Made by a program: the position numbers and the translations under genes | Notes under the pieces: generated by a model | Database searches by the model: none | Seen by the model: the letters and a program-made list of their open reading frames with translations, nothing else | Told to the model about the DNA's origin: nothing | In this document: piece after piece, positions 6,471 through 6,508 of the stretch | Position numbering within the stretch: the stretch's first letter is position 1 | Layout: every line of letters starts with the position of its first letter | Source: Nitratifractor sp964650685 | GTDB lineage: Bacteria; Campylobacterota; Campylobacteria; Campylobacterales; Sulfurovaceae | Direction: 5' to 3' | Assembly: GCA_964650685.1 (NCBI GenBank) | Contig: CAZYUW010000037.1 | Span: 1 to 6,508, forward strand | Length of the DNA stretch: 6,508 nt

Positions 6471-6508
6471 TGGCCACCAGGCACCAGGCCAGAAGAGCTG
6501 TTGTGGGG
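6470..6508 (+). CDS. nusB: Transcription antitermination factor NusB, 5' fragment
   Basis: Only the first 13 codons are in the window (MATRHQARRAVVG). MATRHQAR is the characteristic start of Campylobacterota NusB. The protein binds boxA RNA with NusE/S10 in rRNA antitermination. The ATG overlaps the ribH stop by one base (TGATG), and a weak AAAGAG at 6456-6461 lies 8 bases upstream, so translation is probably coupled to ribH. The identification rests on this short stretch plus the conserved kdsA-ribH-nusB order, also known in Helicobacter pylori (HP0003-HP0001). Confidence 0.9.
   Translation, partial: MATRHQARRAVVG

Overview
This window looks like ordinary chromosomal housekeeping DNA of a Campylobacterota (epsilonproteobacterial) bacterium of moderate GC. 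The best taxonomic evidence is the order kdsA-ribH-nusB with tight spacing at the right end, an arrangement I recall from Helicobacter and Campylobacter. Other pointers are the metal-dependent KdsA of epsilonproteobacterial type, the Der G2 motif of the second GTPase domain (AGTTIDPVD), and promoters with a clear TATAAT box but no obvious -35 box. I cannot name the genus.

The layout is two divergent transcription units separated by a 94-base intergenic region (4284-4377). The minus-strand unit runs leftwards. It starts with an MscS-family mechanosensitive channel, followed by a secreted or membrane-attached protein of unknown function with its own likely promoter. Next come the ribosome-assembly GTPase Der and a membrane-anchored CAP-domain (SCP/PR1-like) protein that overlaps the end of der by 14 bases and runs off the left edge. 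The theme is mixed: osmotic protection, cell-envelope proteins and ribosome biogenesis.

The plus-strand unit starts with a secreted protein resembling the DUF3108 family. It is followed by kdsA (KDO-8-phosphate synthase, for the LPS inner core), ribH (lumazine synthase, for riboflavin) and the first 13 codons of nusB (transcription antitermination factor). kdsA has its own promoter directly after the upstream stop codon. ribH and nusB follow at +13 and -1 bases and are probably co-transcribed and translationally coupled.

The most notable non-coding feature is a nearly identical stop-codon-plus-promoter sequence, TGATCTT(T)GGATATAATACA, used twice on opposite strands, before the unknown gene and before kdsA. 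I see no mobile element, CRISPR array, tRNA or rRNA, no convincing terminator, and no gene-free stretch over 300 bases. I found no clear new system. The best leads are the two uncharacterised envelope proteins and the CAP protein.
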